Positions 43,904-53,586 are shown, counted from the stretch's first letter. The stretch: DNA of 64,000 nt from Achromobacter sp. B7 (GCF_003600685.1 NZ_CP032084.1:1736001-1800000); one strand, 5' to 3'. A program made the numbers and translations. The notes: a model not told the origin generated them from the letters alone.

Positions 43904-45031
43904 ATGAGCGATAGCCGTTACTCGGCGCCGCATACGGTGGACCCGGACGAATTCGTCCGGGTGTCCGATGTGGTCAAGATTTTTGGCGATGTGGTCGCCG
44001 TGCGTTCCGTCAACCTGTCCGTCAAGCGCAACGAGATCTTCGCGCTGCTGGGAAGCTCCGGCAGCGGCAAGTCGACCTTGCTGCGCATGCTGGCCGGTTT
44101 CGAGGACGCCACCTCGGGTCAGATCCTGCTGGACGGCGAGGACATCACCAGCGTGCCGCCTTACCGCCGGCCCGTGAACATGATGTTCCAGTCGTACGCG
44201 TTGTTCCCGCACATGACGGTCGAGGCCAACGTGGCGTTCGGGCTGAAGCAGGAGGGCGTGGACCGCGCCGAAATCCACGACCGCGTGTTCGAAGCGCTGG
44301 ATCTGGTCCAGATGGCCGGCTATTCGCGCCGCAAGCCGCACCAGCTGTCCGGCGGCCAGCAGCAGCGCGTGGCGCTGGCGCGCAGTCTGGTCAAGCGCCC
44401 CAAGCTGTTGTTGCTGGACGAACCGATGTCCGCGCTGGACAAGCAGATTCGCCAGAAGACGCAGATTGAACTGGTAAAGATCCTTGAGCAGGTGGGCGTG
44501 ACCTGCATCATGGTCACGCACGACCAGGAAGAAGCCATGACCATGGCGCATCGCCTGGCCGTCATGACCGAAGGCCAGATCGTCCAGTGCGGCACGCCGC
44601 AGGATGTCTACGCCTTTCCGAATTCGCGATTCGTGGCCAGCTTCATCGGGTCGACCAATATGTTCACCGGCACCATCGTGGTGGACGAACCCGACCACGT
44701 CGCCATCGAATGCGCCGAGCTGACGCGGCCGCTCTTCGTGAACCACGGCGTCAGCGAACCGCTGGGCATGGAAGTGCACGTGTCCATCCGGCCCGAGCGC
44801 CTGCTGGTCTCGCGCGACCAACCCGACGGCGAATACAACTGGGCCCACGGCATGGTCAGCCACATGGCCTGGATGGGCAGCTACGCGCTGTATCAGATCC
44901 GGCTGGATTCCGGCAAGACGGTTGAGGCCAGCGTGCCCAGCCTGCTGCTGGCACAGATGGACGCCCCGGGCATCGACGAAGAAATCTTCGTCAGCTGGGG
45001 CGCCGACAGCGCGACGGTGTTGGCGTCATGA
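43904..45031 (+). CDS. potG: Polyamine ABC transporter ATP-binding protein (PotG type)
   Basis: A 375-residue ATPase. Walker [10 protein letters not shown] near 50-58, signature L-S-G-G-Q-Q-Q-R near 148-155, Walker B L-L-L-L-D-E-P-M near 167-174, and a TOBE domain from about 290. It sits three bases after potF and overlaps potH by four bases. Confidence 0.95.
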   Translation: MSDSRYSAPHTVDPDEFVRVSDVVKIFGDVVAVRSVNLSVKRNEIFALLGSSGSGKSTLLRMLAGFEDATSGQILLDGEDITSVPPYRRPVNMMFQSYALFPHMTVEANVAFGLKQEGVDRAEIHDRVFEALDLVQMAGYSRRKPHQLSGGQQQRVALARSLVKRPKLLLLDEPMSALDKQIRQKTQIELVKILEQVGVTCIMVTHDQEEAMTMAHRLAVMTEGQIVQCGTPQDVYAFPNSRFVASFIGSTNMFTGTIVVDEPDHVAIECAELTRPLFVNHGVSEPLGMEVHVSIRPERLLVSRDQPDGEYNWAHGMVSHMAWMGSYALYQIRLDSGKTVEASVPSLLLAQMDAPGIDEEIFVSWGADSATVLAS

Positions 45032-45948
45032 TTCGTTTTTCGCCCCGCGACTGGTTGCCGTCGGGCCGGGCGCTGGCGGTGGTGCCGCCGTTCACCTGGC
45101 TGGTGCTGTTCCTGCTGCTGCCCTTCCTGCTGGTATTGAAGATCAGCTTTGCCGAAGTCAAATTCGGTATTCCGCCGTATACGTCGCTGGCTGAATTCCA
45201 GGATGAAGCCGTGCAGTTCAGCCTGCACCTGCGCGGCTACATCCTGTTGTTCACCGACAGCCTGTATTTCAAGACCTACCTCAGCTCGGTCAAGATCGCC
45301 GGCATCACCACGCTGATCTGCGTGCTGATCGGCTACCCCATCGCCTATTACATCGCGCGCTCTTCGCCGCGCGTGCGCAACCTGCTGTTGCTGGGCGTGA
45401 TCCTGCCGTTCTGGACGTCGCTGCTGCTGCGCGTTTACGCCTGGGTCGGCATCCTGCGCAACGACGGGCTGTTGAACAACCTGCTGCAAAGCCTGGGCAT
45501 CATTTCCAGCCCGCTGGAAATCTATCGCACCGATGTGGCGGTGTATATCGGCATGGTCTATGCGTATCTGCCGTTCTTCATCCTGCCGCTGTACGCCACG
45601 CTGGTGAAGATGGACCTGCGCCTGCTCGAAGCCGCTTACGACCTGGGCGCCAAGCCGTGGCAGGCGTTCTGGCAAATCACCGTGCCGCTGTCGCGCCAGG
45701 GTGTCATCGCCGGCGCCATGCTGGTGTTCATTCCGGCGGTGGGCGAATACGTCATTCCTGAAATGCTGGGTGGCGCGAACACGCTGATGATGGGCCGCGT
45801 CATGTGGAACGAATTCTTCAACAACGCCGATTGGCCGATGGCGTCCGCGGTGACCTGCGTGATGGTGTTGCTCTTGCTCGTGCCGCTGGTCGTCTTCCAG
45901 TACAACCAGGTCAAGCAGCAGGAACTGGCCAACGGAGGCCGCAAATGA
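45028..45948 (+). CDS. potH: Polyamine ABC transporter permease (PotH type)
   Basis: A 306-residue permease with six helices. The EAA loop reads L-L-E-A-A-Y-D-L-G-A-K near 198-208, then the P-A-V-G-E-Y-V-I-P-E near 236-245 typical of PotB/PotH. It overlaps potG by four and potI by four bases. Confidence 0.95.
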   Translation: MIRFSPRDWLPSGRALAVVPPFTWLVLFLLLPFLLVLKISFAEVKFGIPPYTSLAEFQDEAVQFSLHLRGYILLFTDSLYFKTYLSSVKIAGITTLICVLIGYPIAYYIARSSPRVRNLLLLGVILPFWTSLLLRVYAWVGILRNDGLLNNLLQSLGIISSPLEIYRTDVAVYIGMVYAYLPFFILPLYATLVKMDLRLLEAAYDLGAKPWQAFWQITVPLSRQGVIAGAMLVFIPAVGEYVIPEMLGGANTLMMGRVMWNEFFNNADWPMASAVTCVMVLLLLVPLVVFQYNQVKQQELANGGRK

Positions 45949-46754
45949 AGGGCCCCAACAAAACGTTGCGCGCCGTGGTGCTGGGGCTGGGATATTTCTT
46001 CCTGTACGTGCCCATCATCAGCCTGATGGTGTTCTCGTTCAACGAGTCGCCCACCGTCACGTCGTGGGCAGGCTTTTCTTTCCGCTGGTATCACGCGCTG
46101 GCCAATGACGATGCGCTGCTGCGCGCGGCGTGGCTGTCGTTTCGCATCGCCGCGATGACGGCCACCGCCGCCGTCATCATCGGCACGTGGGCCGGCTACG
46201 TGCTGGGCCGCATGGGGCGGTTTCGCGGCTTTGCGCTGTACGTGGGCATGTTGAGCGCGCCGCTTGTCATACCCGAAGTCGTGCTGGGCATTTCGCTGCT
46301 GCTGATGTTCGTGGAGCTGCGCGGCAGCCTGGGCTGGCCGTCGGAAAACGGCGTGTTCACCATCTGGGTCGGACATGTGACGCTGTGCATGGCGTTCGTG
46401 GCCGTGGTCATCCAGACCCGTATTCGTGACCTGGACCGTTCGTTGGAAGAGGCCGCGCTGGATCTTGGCGCCACCCCCATCACCGTGTTTTTCAAGATCA
46501 CGCTGCCCCTGATTGCACCGGCGTTGGCGTCGGCCTGGCTGCTGTCTTTCACGCTGTCGCTGGACGACGTGGTGCTGGCCTCGTTCCTGTCCGGCCCCAG
46601 CTCCAGCACGCTGCCGATGGAAGTATTTTCGCGGGTGCGGCTGGGGCTCAAGCCCGAGATCAACGCGCTGGCCACCTTGTTCATCCTGGCCGTGGGCACG
46701 TGCGTGATCCTGGCCAACCGCCTGCAATGGCGCAAGGAGTCTGAATCCAAATGA
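45945..46754 (+). CDS. potI: Polyamine ABC transporter permease (PotI type)
   Basis: A 269-residue permease with six helices, the PotC/PotI partner: F-L-Y-V-P-I-I-S-L-M-V-F-S-F-N near 19-33, the EAA loop L-E-E-A-A-L-D-L-G-A near 166-175 and S-L-D-D-V-V-L-A-S-F near 205-214. GGAGG is upstream of the ATG at 45945. Its end overlaps the ArsC-like gene by four bases. Confidence 0.95.
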   Translation: MKGPNKTLRAVVLGLGYFFLYVPIISLMVFSFNESPTVTSWAGFSFRWYHALANDDALLRAAWLSFRIAAMTATAAVIIGTWAGYVLGRMGRFRGFALYVGMLSAPLVIPEVVLGISLLLMFVELRGSLGWPSENGVFTIWVGHVTLCMAFVAVVIQTRIRDLDRSLEEAALDLGATPITVFFKITLPLIAPALASAWLLSFTLSLDDVVLASFLSGPSSSTLPMEVFSRVRLGLKPEINALATLFILAVGTCVILANRLQWRKESESK

Positions 46755-47107
46755 AGCAAACCACCCTGTATGGCCTGACCAAGTGCAGCACCTGCGTCAA
46801 GGCGCGCGACTGGCTGTCCGAACATGGCGTTGACCACGCCTTTGTGGACTACCGGGATAACCCCGTGGATGCGGCCACGCTGAAATCGTGGTCCGACCAG
46901 GTCGGCGGCTGGGAAAAGCTGGTCAACCGTTCGTCGATGACGTGGCGCAACTTGCCGGAAGACCGCAAGTCGGCCCATACCGACAAGCAGTGGAGCGACC
47001 TGATCGCCGAATACCCGGCGCTGGTGCGCCGCCCCGTCACCGTGACACCCGACGGCGAAGTCACCGTGGGCTTCAGCGAAAAGCGCTACGGCGAGCGCTT
47101 CGCCTGA
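46751..47107 (+). CDS. ArsC/Spx-like protein (YffB family)
   Basis: A 118-residue thioredoxin-fold protein with C12-S-T-C15 in the first loop (Y-G-L-T-K-C-S-T-C-V-K-A) and the R-P-V segment near the end, as in YffB/ArsC relatives. It lacks features to prove arsenate reduction; YffB-type proteins act on glutathione-linked thiols. Its ATG overlaps the potI stop by four bases, so it is expressed with the polyamine transporter. Confidence 0.87.
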   Translation: MKQTTLYGLTKCSTCVKARDWLSEHGVDHAFVDYRDNPVDAATLKSWSDQVGGWEKLVNRSSMTWRNLPEDRKSAHTDKQWSDLIAEYPALVRRPVTVTPDGEVTVGFSEKRYGERFA

Positions 47108-47123
47108 CGCCAGGCGGCTTGCG

Positions 47124-47888
47124 ATGACGGCTGCAAAGTCGGCTTCCCCCAGCTCGGTATCGCGCGGCGCCGGCCAGGCGCTGCCCGATGCGTTTTTTGA
47201 CCGCGATGCCTGCACGCTGGCGCGCGAGCTGTTGGGCAAGGTCATCCGCCATCGGGTTGACGGGCTGTGGCTGTCGGTGCGCATCACTGAAACCGAGGCT
47301 TATTACCTTGAAGAAAAGGGCAGCCACGCGTCCCTGGGCTACACCCACAAACGCCGCGCGCTCTTCATGGACGGCGGCGTCATCTATATGTATTACGCGC
47401 GGGGGGGCGATTCGCTCAATTTCAGCGCCGGGGGGCCGGGCAACGCCGTGTTGATCAAGTCCGGGTATCCCTGGACGGACGCCCTATCCGGCCCGGACGC
47501 GCTGGCCCGGATGCAGGCGTTGAACCCCGATGCGCAAGGCCAGCCTCGCCCGCCATCGCGGCTGTGCGCCGGGCAGACGCTGTTGTGCCGGTCGTTGGGG
47601 CTGAAGGTGCCGCAATGGGATGCGCGCCGGTTTGATCCCGATGCGTTGTATGTGCAAGACGTGGGCGATTCGCCCGACGCGCTGATCTGCACCACGCGCC
47701 TGGGCATTCCGCCGGGGCGCGACGAACATCTGCATTACCGTTTTGTGGACCCGGCGTACGCCGCGTTCTGCACGCGCAACCCCTTGCGGCGGGGCCAGCG
47801 CGCCGGCCATGACTATGTGTGGGTGGATCGCCAGGGCGTCGTGCTGCCCGAAGCGCCCGGAATGCCCGGAATGCCCGAAGTGCGCTAG
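47124..47888 (+). CDS. 3-methyladenine DNA glycosylase (MPG/AAG type)
   Basis: A 254-residue DNA glycosylase of the Pur_DNA_glyco family, removing alkylated purines such as 3-methyladenine. It shows A-R-E-L-L-G-K-V-I near 33-41, T-E-T-E-A-Y near 55-60 with the catalytic glutamate, then M-D-G-G-V-I-Y-M-Y near 82-90 and R-L-G-I-P-P-G-R near 192-199. The tail ends in a short tandem repeat (CCCGGAATG twice, 47856-47873). It is 16 bases after the ArsC-like gene. Its stop codon shares bases with the stop of the convergent yrbL gene. Confidence 0.92.
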   Translation: MTAAKSASPSSVSRGAGQALPDAFFDRDACTLARELLGKVIRHRVDGLWLSVRITETEAYYLEEKGSHASLGYTHKRRALFMDGGVIYMYYARGGDSLNFSAGGPGNAVLIKSGYPWTDALSGPDALARMQALNPDAQGQPRPPSRLCAGQTLLCRSLGLKVPQWDARRFDPDALYVQDVGDSPDALICTTRLGIPPGRDEHLHYRFVDPAYAAFCTRNPLRRGQRAGHDYVWVDRQGVVLPEAPGMPGMPEVR

Positions 47889-48682
47889 GCGCTTGGGGTG
47901 CCCGAGGCGGCCCGGGCTTTGTTTGCCGCCTCGATGCGCGCCTGCAACGACTTGCGCATTCTTCCGTACTTGCGGGCGATGCGCTTGCGGTTAAGGCTTT
48001 TGCTCCACGCGTAGACCGGCACCAGCGGCAACACGCCGAAGCCGTCCACCAGATACATGCCCGGTTTGCCATCGGCGTTCAGGCCACAGGCGATATTGCT
48101 GGCCGATATGTCGTGCAGCACGACGTGCGCGTCGGCCAGGTCGTCGAAGAATTCGTCCAGCTGTTCGAAGAACTTGGCGTCCACGCGGCCTTGCCTGGCC
48201 AGGTCCGCCACGGTGGGGGCCATGTTGCCGTCGGCGTCCGTGATTTTCTCGACGACCAGCCCCAGGCCCAGCGAGGTCTGCGCCACGCCCAGAATGCGCG
48301 CCATCGGCACCTGCCAGACGCCCGAGGGGCGCGTCGTGGTGGTGACGTATTCGGCAATCTCGTTCAGGTAGACGCGGTAGGCGCTTTCCCGCTGGTACTG
48401 CTTGTACCAACGCTTGAACGGCCGCGTTTCCAGGTAGACCGCTCGGGCCTGCATGTCCATGACCTTGACCAGCAAGGCGGGAAAGTTCGGGTGCTGGAAA
48501 ATGTGGCGATCACCGCCGGTGACCAGCGGCTTTTGCGTATCCAGGTCCAGGGGGCCGAATACGGATTGGAAGCTTGAACCGGACTGAGCGGAGAAGGGGT
48601 TGGCGGAATTCAAATTGGGTCGAACGTTGTGTTCAGGGTTCGGGAAGTTTAATCCCGTTGGGACGGCGGCGTTGGGCGGCAT
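47885..48682 (-). CDS. yrbL: YrbL-family protein (kinase-fold)
   Basis: A 265-residue protein with a kinase-like fold: a basic central part and V-V-L-H-D-I-S-A-S-N-I-A near 182-193 (catalytic-loop-like), then Y-L-V-D-G-F-G near 207-213. This is the PhoP-regulated YrbL family of enterobacteria, of unknown substrate. The first about 45 residues are Asn/Pro/Ser-rich and unlike the family core. It is convergent with the glycosylase gene (shared CTAG) and divergent from rmuC. Confidence 0.85.
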   Translation of the reverse strand: MPPNAAVPTGLNFPNPEHNVRPNLNSANPFSAQSGSSFQSVFGPLDLDTQKPLVTGGDRHIFQHPNFPALLVKVMDMQARAVYLETRPFKRWYKQYQRESAYRVYLNEIAEYVTTTTRPSGVWQVPMARILGVAQTSLGLGLVVEKITDADGNMAPTVADLARQGRVDAKFFEQLDEFFDDLADAHVVLHDISASNIACGLNADGKPGMYLVDGFGVLPLVPVYAWSKSLNRKRIARKYGRMRKSLQARIEAANKARAASGTPSA

Positions 48683-48756
48683 GCGACACCGCTTGTCGTT
48701 TGGTTACAACGCGACGATGATGCGGCCTACAATTTGCTCCTTTGGAGATGCCTGTT

Positions 48757-50178
48757 TTGAATGACATTCTGCTTTGGGTCGCCGCGGGTGGCGCGGTGCT
48801 GGCTTGTGTGGCGGCCTTGTTGGCGTGGCTGCGGCCGTCGGCCGATCATGCGCGGCTGGATGCGCTGCTGGAAGGCCTGGAAAGAACCGAACGCGCGCTG
48901 CGCGCGGATATCGCGGAAGGCCAGCGTGGCCTGCGCAGCGAATTTTCGGAGTCGACCCGCGCGTTGCGAGTGGAGCTGGGGCAGTCGCAGGGCGAACTGC
49001 GCGCCGGCCTGGCGCGCGACGCGCAGGCCGCGCGCGCCGAATCAGCCGAGTCGCTGGCCCGTTTCGCGGCCGGCTTTGGCGAGCAGTTGCAAGGGCTGAT
49101 CCAGATCAACGAACGCCGCCTGATGGAGGTGCGCGCCACCGTCGACCAGCGCCTGCAATCCCTGCAAACCGACAACAGCGCCAAGCTGGACGAGATGCGC
49201 CGCACCGTGGACGAAAAACTGCACGCCACGCTGGAGCAGCGCTTGGGCGAATCCTTCAAGCTGGTGTCCGACCGCCTGGAAGCCGTGCATAAGGGGCTGG
49301 GCGAAATGCAGGCCCTGGCCGCCGGCGTGGGCGATCTGAAACGCGTGCTGACCAACGTGAAGTCGCGCGGCACCTGGGGTGAAGTGCAGTTGGCCCGGCT
49401 GATCGAAGACAACATGACGCCCGACCAATACGCCAGCAACATCAAGCCGGTGCCGGGCAGCGACGCGGTGGTCGAATTCGCCATCCGCTTGCCGGGTCGT
49501 GGCGATGGCGGCGAGCCCGTCTGGTTGCCGATCGACGCCAAATTTCCCAAGGAAGAATACGAACGCCTGATGGATGCGCAGGACGCGGCCGACGCGGAAG
49601 GCGTGAAGGCCGCGGGCGCCGCGTTGGGCCGCGCCGTGGAACTGCAAGCGCGGCTGATTGCCGGTAAATACGTGTCGCCGCCGCACACGACGGACTTCGC
49701 CATCATGTTCCTGCCCACGGAAAGCCTGTACGCCGAGGTGCTGCGCCGCCCCGGCTTGCTGGACAAGCTGCACGACCTGCGCATCAACGTCGCCGGTCCC
49801 AGCAACCTGGCGGCGCTGCTGAACAGCTTGCAGATGGGCTTTCGCACGTTGGCGATCGAGCAGCGTTCGTCCGAGGTGTGGCAGGTGCTGCGCGCCGTCA
49901 AAACCGAATTCGGCAAGTTTGGCGACGCGCTGGCCAGCGTGAAGAAGACGCTGGACACGGCCAGCAACAAGATCGGCCAGACGGAAGTGCGTACCCGCGC
50001 CATGCTGAAAAACCTGCGGAACGTTGAAGCGCTGCCTGAAGCGGATGCGTTGCGCTTGTTGGCGGATGGCGCGGATGGCGCGGATGGGGTAGACAACGGG
50101 GACGGCGGCGACGGCGCTGACTTCGACGGCACCGACGATGCCGCCCAACGGCCGTCTTCCAGAGCCAGCCAGCCGTAG
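48757..50178 (+). CDS. rmuC: DNA recombination protein RmuC
   Basis: A protein of about 473 residues: an N-terminal membrane helix (about 4-26), a long coiled coil (about 30-160) and the RmuC nuclease-like domain (about 180-410; T-N-V-K-S-R-G-T-W-G-E-V-Q-L near 202-215 and P-I-D-A-K-F-P near 254-260). RmuC limits inversions and has a restriction-endonuclease-like core. TTG at 48757 is nine bases after GGAG; ATG at 48748 touches that site and is less likely. The tail is Gly/Asp-rich with three copies of a nine-base repeat (50062-50088). Confidence 0.9.
   Translation: MNDILLWVAAGGAVLACVAALLAWLRPSADHARLDALLEGLERTERALRADIAEGQRGLRSEFSESTRALRVELGQSQGELRAGLARDAQAARAESAESLARFAAGFGEQLQGLIQINERRLMEVRATVDQRLQSLQTDNSAKLDEMRRTVDEKLHATLEQRLGESFKLVSDRLEAVHKGLGEMQALAAGVGDLKRVLTNVKSRGTWGEVQLARLIEDNMTPDQYASNIKPVPGSDAVVEFAIRLPGRGDGGEPVWLPIDAKFPKEEYERLMDAQDAADAEGVKAAGAALGRAVELQARLIAGKYVSPPHTTDFAIMFLPTESLYAEVLRRPGLLDKLHDLRINVAGPSNLAALLNSLQMGFRTLAIEQRSSEVWQVLRAVKTEFGKFGDALASVKKTLDTASNKIGQTEVRTRAMLKNLRNVEALPEADALRLLADGADGADGVDNGDGGDGADFDGTDDAAQRPSSRASQP
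50062..50088 (+). repeat. In-frame nine-base triplication in rmuC
   Basis: GCGGATGGC, GCGGATGGC and GCGGATGGG follow one another and extend the acidic Gly/Asp-rich C-terminal tail. Confidence 0.8.
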
Positions 50179-50290
50179 CCGGCCGACATGGCGCCGGCCC
50201 CGCTCGCGGCGCCGGCTTGTTGCTGAGCCGGACTGTCGATATCCTGGCGTGTGCGGCATGTCGCCGTCGAACCCCTGGAGCATCGCAAGC

Positions 50291-51820
50291 ATGAGCACCG
50301 CTGACCGCCATGATTCCTCATCCCTCGACGCGACGGCGCTGGGCGCCGATATCGCCCAGGGGGTCACTACCGCGCTTGCTGCAATGCAGCAGGCCGTGGA
50401 GCGGGTGGCGGCGCGCAATCCCTCCATCAACGCCGCCTGCGGCGTCCAGGCCGAGACCGGCTTGCGGCTGGCCCAGGCGCTGGACGACGAGCTTGCCGCC
50501 TTGTCCCCTGAACAACGGCGGGCGCGGTTGGACACCCGGCCCTTCCTGGGCGTGCCGACTTTGCTCAAGGATCTGGGCACGGCGGCGCTGGGCTTGCCCA
50601 GCGCCATGGGGTCGGTGCTGTACGGGCACGTGCAATGGGATGTGGACGCCGAAATCGTCAAGCGTTACCGCCGCGCCGGGCTGATTCCGTTCGGCCGCAC
50701 GACCAGCGCCGAATTGGGCCTGAGCCCCACCACTGAATCTCCCGTCTACGGGCCGGCCACCCAAAACCCCTGGAAGGCCGGCCATAGCGCGGGCGGTTCC
50801 AGCGGCGGCGCGGGTGCGGCGCTGGCCAGCGGCATGGTGCGAATCGCGCACGGCAGCGACGGCGGTGGCTCCATCCGCATCCCCGCTTCTTGCTGCGGCG
50901 TGCTGGGCTTGAAGCCGTCGCGCGGGCTGATGCCCTTGGGGCCGTTGAAGGGCGAAGGGTGGGGCGGCCTGGCCACCGAACACATGATGACGATTTCGGT
51001 GCGTGATTGCGCCGCGTCGCTGGACATCAGCGCAGGGGCTGACGTGGGCGCGCCCTACGCCGCGCCCGCGCTGGCTACGCCTTCGTACCGGGCGGTCGTT
51101 GCCCGCGTTGCCGCCGACCCGCACAACGCGCCGCGCCGCCGCATCGCCTTCATCAACACCACCTATGAAGGCGGGGCCATCCACCCCGAGGTTGCCGCCA
51201 CCGTGGATGAAGCCGCGCGCTTTTTTGCGTCGCTGGGGCACGAGCTGGTCCCGGCGCTGCCGCCCGTGGGCTCGGAAGAGGTGCTTTCGCCCATGCTTCC
51301 GCTTATTGCCAGCGCCGCCGCCAACGCCATCGACGGCTTTGTGGCCGCGCGCGGGCGCCGGCTGGCCGCCGACGAACTGCAACCCACCACCTTGGGCGCG
51401 CGGGAATACGCCCGGGCCATTTCGGGCGCGCAGTACGTGGCGTGCGTGGACACCTGCCACGAAATCACTCGCCGCATCGGCCGCTTCCTGCATCGCGATG
51501 GCGCCCAGGGGCATGATCTTTTCCTCAGCCCGGTGTTGGCGCAGCCGCCGGCGCCGCTGGGCCGTTACGCCATGGACAACGCCGACTACCTGGCCTACCG
51601 TCTGGGCAAGAAGGGCGTGATCGGCTATTCACCGTTCGCGCCCTTGGCCAACCTGACCGGCATGCCCGCCATCTCGATTCCGTTCGGCATGTCGTCCGAC
51701 GGCCTGCCCATCGGCATCCAGGTTATGGGCCCCTTGGGCAGCGAAGCGTTGCTGCTGGAGTTGGCGGCGCAGGTTGAAGCCTTGCGGCCATGGGCACAGG
51801 TGGCGCCCATGGCCAGATAG
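50291..51820 (+). CDS. Amidase signature-family enzyme
   Basis: A 509-residue amidase with the Ser-cisSer-Lys site: K93 in L-L-K-D-L-G, the cis-serine in G-G-S-S-G-G (168-173) and the nucleophile S194 in D-G-G-G-S-I-R-I-P-A. Such enzymes hydrolyse small amides, 6-aminohexanoate oligomers or similar; the substrate is not visible. ATG at 50291 is ten bases after GGAG. It is 20 bases before the AidB-type gene. The 112 bases upstream contain a hairpin (GGCGCCG/CGGCGCC, 50190-50213) with no T-run. Confidence 0.9.
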   Translation: MSTADRHDSSSLDATALGADIAQGVTTALAAMQQAVERVAARNPSINAACGVQAETGLRLAQALDDELAALSPEQRRARLDTRPFLGVPTLLKDLGTAALGLPSAMGSVLYGHVQWDVDAEIVKRYRRAGLIPFGRTTSAELGLSPTTESPVYGPATQNPWKAGHSAGGSSGGAGAALASGMVRIAHGSDGGGSIRIPASCCGVLGLKPSRGLMPLGPLKGEGWGGLATEHMMTISVRDCAASLDISAGADVGAPYAAPALATPSYRAVVARVAADPHNAPRRRIAFINTTYEGGAIHPEVAATVDEAARFFASLGHELVPALPPVGSEEVLSPMLPLIASAAANAIDGFVAARGRRLAADELQPTTLGAREYARAISGAQYVACVDTCHEITRRIGRFLHRDGAQGHDLFLSPVLAQPPAPLGRYAMDNADYLAYRLGKKGVIGYSPFAPLANLTGMPAISIPFGMSSDGLPIGIQVMGPLGSEALLLELAAQVEALRPWAQVAPMAR

Positions 51821-51840
51821 CCTTTTATTCAGGAGCCGCC

Positions 51841-53547
51841 ATGTCTTCCTTTGCCACGCGGGTTACGTCGGCCGCGTCTGCCTCGTCCGCCACGTTTTCC
51901 ACGCACACCGTGCAGAACCAGGTTCCCGTGCTGGAAGACTATTCGCTGTACGACACCGACCCCGCCTTGCAGGAAGCGGTGCGGCGCGAAGGCGCGCAGG
52001 CCTGGCACGGTGATCTGGCCGCGCACGGTGCGTGGCTGGGGCGCGCGCAAACTCTGGAGGCCGGGCACGAAGCCAACCGCTGCCCGCCCCGGCTGATTGC
52101 CTATGACCGTGGCGGGCACCGCATCGATCACGTGGAATTTCACCCGGCCTGGAACCTGCTCATGAGCGGCATCCTGGCGCGCGGCCTGCACAGCCGCGCC
52201 TGGGCGCAACCGACGCCTGGCGCACAGGTGGCGCGCGCCGCCGCCTATCTGATGCAAGGGCAGGTCGAAGCCGGCACGCTATGCCCCACCACGATGACGT
52301 TCGCCGCCGTGCCGCTGCTGCAACGCGAGCCCGCCGGCGCGGTGGACTTCGCCGGGCAATGGTTGCCCGCGCTGTATTCGCGCGACTTCGATCCGGCGGA
52401 CGCGCCCTTGGCCGCCAAGCGCAGCGCGTTGATCGGCATGGGCCTGACCGAAAAGCAGGGCGGTTCCGATCTGCGCGCCGCAACCACCCGCGCGGCGCCC
52501 CTGGGCACGCCGGGCCGGGGCAATGCGTATCAGCTCGTGGGCCATAAGTGGTTCTTTTCGGTGCCGCAAGCGGACGCCCATCTGGTGTTGGCGCAGACGG
52601 ACGAAGGTCTCAGCTGCTTTTTCGTACCCCGCTGGATACCGGACGGGCCGCGCAACGCCATTCGGGTACGCCGCTTGAAAGACAAGCTGGGTAATCGCAG
52701 CAACGCCAGCGCCGAAGTCGAATTTGAAAATGCCTGGGGCGTGATGGTGGGCGAGCCGGGGCGCGGCCTGGCGGTGCTGCTTGAAATGGCGGCCACCACG
52801 CGGCTGGATTGCGTGCTGGGCAGCGCGGCGTTGCTGCGTCAGGCGGTAGTGCAGTCGCTGCATCATGCGCAGTATCGGCATGCCTTCGGCAAACCGCTGA
52901 TTGCGCAGCCGCTGATGCGCAACGTGCTGGCCGACCTGGCGCTGGAAAGCGAGGCGGCGATGGTGCTGGCGCTGCGGCTGGCCCGCGCCGTGGACGAACG
53001 CGCTGACGCGCAGGCCCGAGCGCTGGTCCGTGTGGGTACGCCCGCCGCCAAGCTGTGGGTATGCAAACGCGCCATCAACGCCATCGCGGAATGCATGGAA
53101 GTGTGGGGCGGCAACGGCTATGTGGAAGAAGGGCCGATGCCGCGCCTGTACCGCGAGGCGCCCGTCAATTCCATCTGGGAAGGCTCGGGCAATGTCATGG
53201 CGCTGGATGTGCTGCGCGCCTTGCAACGCGAGCCCGACGCGTTGCCCGCGTTGGATCACGAATTCGCGCCGGCCGCCGGCCATGCGGCCTTTGCGCGCGC
53301 TCTGTCGGCGTGGCGCGCGCTGCTGGCCGACCCCGCACAGGCCGAATTCCAGGCACGCCGTATCGCCTGCGGCCTGGCGCGGTTGTGGCAGGCCGCCTTG
53401 CTGATCCAGCATGCGCCCGCGGCCGTTGCAGAGGCCTTTGTGGCCAGCCGACTGCAAGCGGGCGGCGGGGTGTTCGGCGAACTGGGGCCGGACACCGATA
53501 CAGCCGCGATCCTGGCGCGTGCCTGGCCACCCGCCGCCGCATGCTAA
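51841..53547 (+). CDS. aidB: AidB-like acyl-CoA dehydrogenase
   Basis: A 568-residue FAD protein of the AidB branch, with an N-terminal extension before the dehydrogenase fold. It shows G-M-G-L-T-E-K-Q-G-G-S-D-L-R near 200-213, G-H-K-W-F-F-S near 235-241, and V-W-G-G-N-G-Y-V-E-E-G-P-M-P-R-L-Y-R-E-A near 421-440, followed by W-E-G-S-G-N-V. AidB is linked to protection from alkylating agents, and a 3-methyladenine glycosylase is encoded 4 kb away. It probably shares a transcript with the amidase. Its in vivo substrate is unknown. Confidence 0.9.
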   Translation: MSSFATRVTSAASASSATFSTHTVQNQVPVLEDYSLYDTDPALQEAVRREGAQAWHGDLAAHGAWLGRAQTLEAGHEANRCPPRLIAYDRGGHRIDHVEFHPAWNLLMSGILARGLHSRAWAQPTPGAQVARAAAYLMQGQVEAGTLCPTTMTFAAVPLLQREPAGAVDFAGQWLPALYSRDFDPADAPLAAKRSALIGMGLTEKQGGSDLRAATTRAAPLGTPGRGNAYQLVGHKWFFSVPQADAHLVLAQTDEGLSCFFVPRWIPDGPRNAIRVRRLKDKLGNRSNASAEVEFENAWGVMVGEPGRGLAVLLEMAATTRLDCVLGSAALLRQAVVQSLHHAQYRHAFGKPLIAQPLMRNVLADLALESEAAMVLALRLARAVDERADAQARALVRVGTPAAKLWVCKRAINAIAECMEVWGGNGYVEEGPMPRLYREAPVNSIWEGSGNVMALDVLRALQREPDALPALDHEFAPAAGHAAFARALSAWRALLADPAQAEFQARRIACGLARLWQAALLIQHAPAAVAEAFVASRLQAGGGVFGELGPDTDTAAILARAWPPAAAC

Positions 53548-53586
53548 ATTTCCCGGCTTGAACAACCTTCCCGCATTCTTCCCGCC

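Noticed and set aside
46751..47107. Arsenate reductase in an arsenic operon
   Set aside because: No arsR or arsenite pump genes are near, and the sequence fits the YffB group as well.
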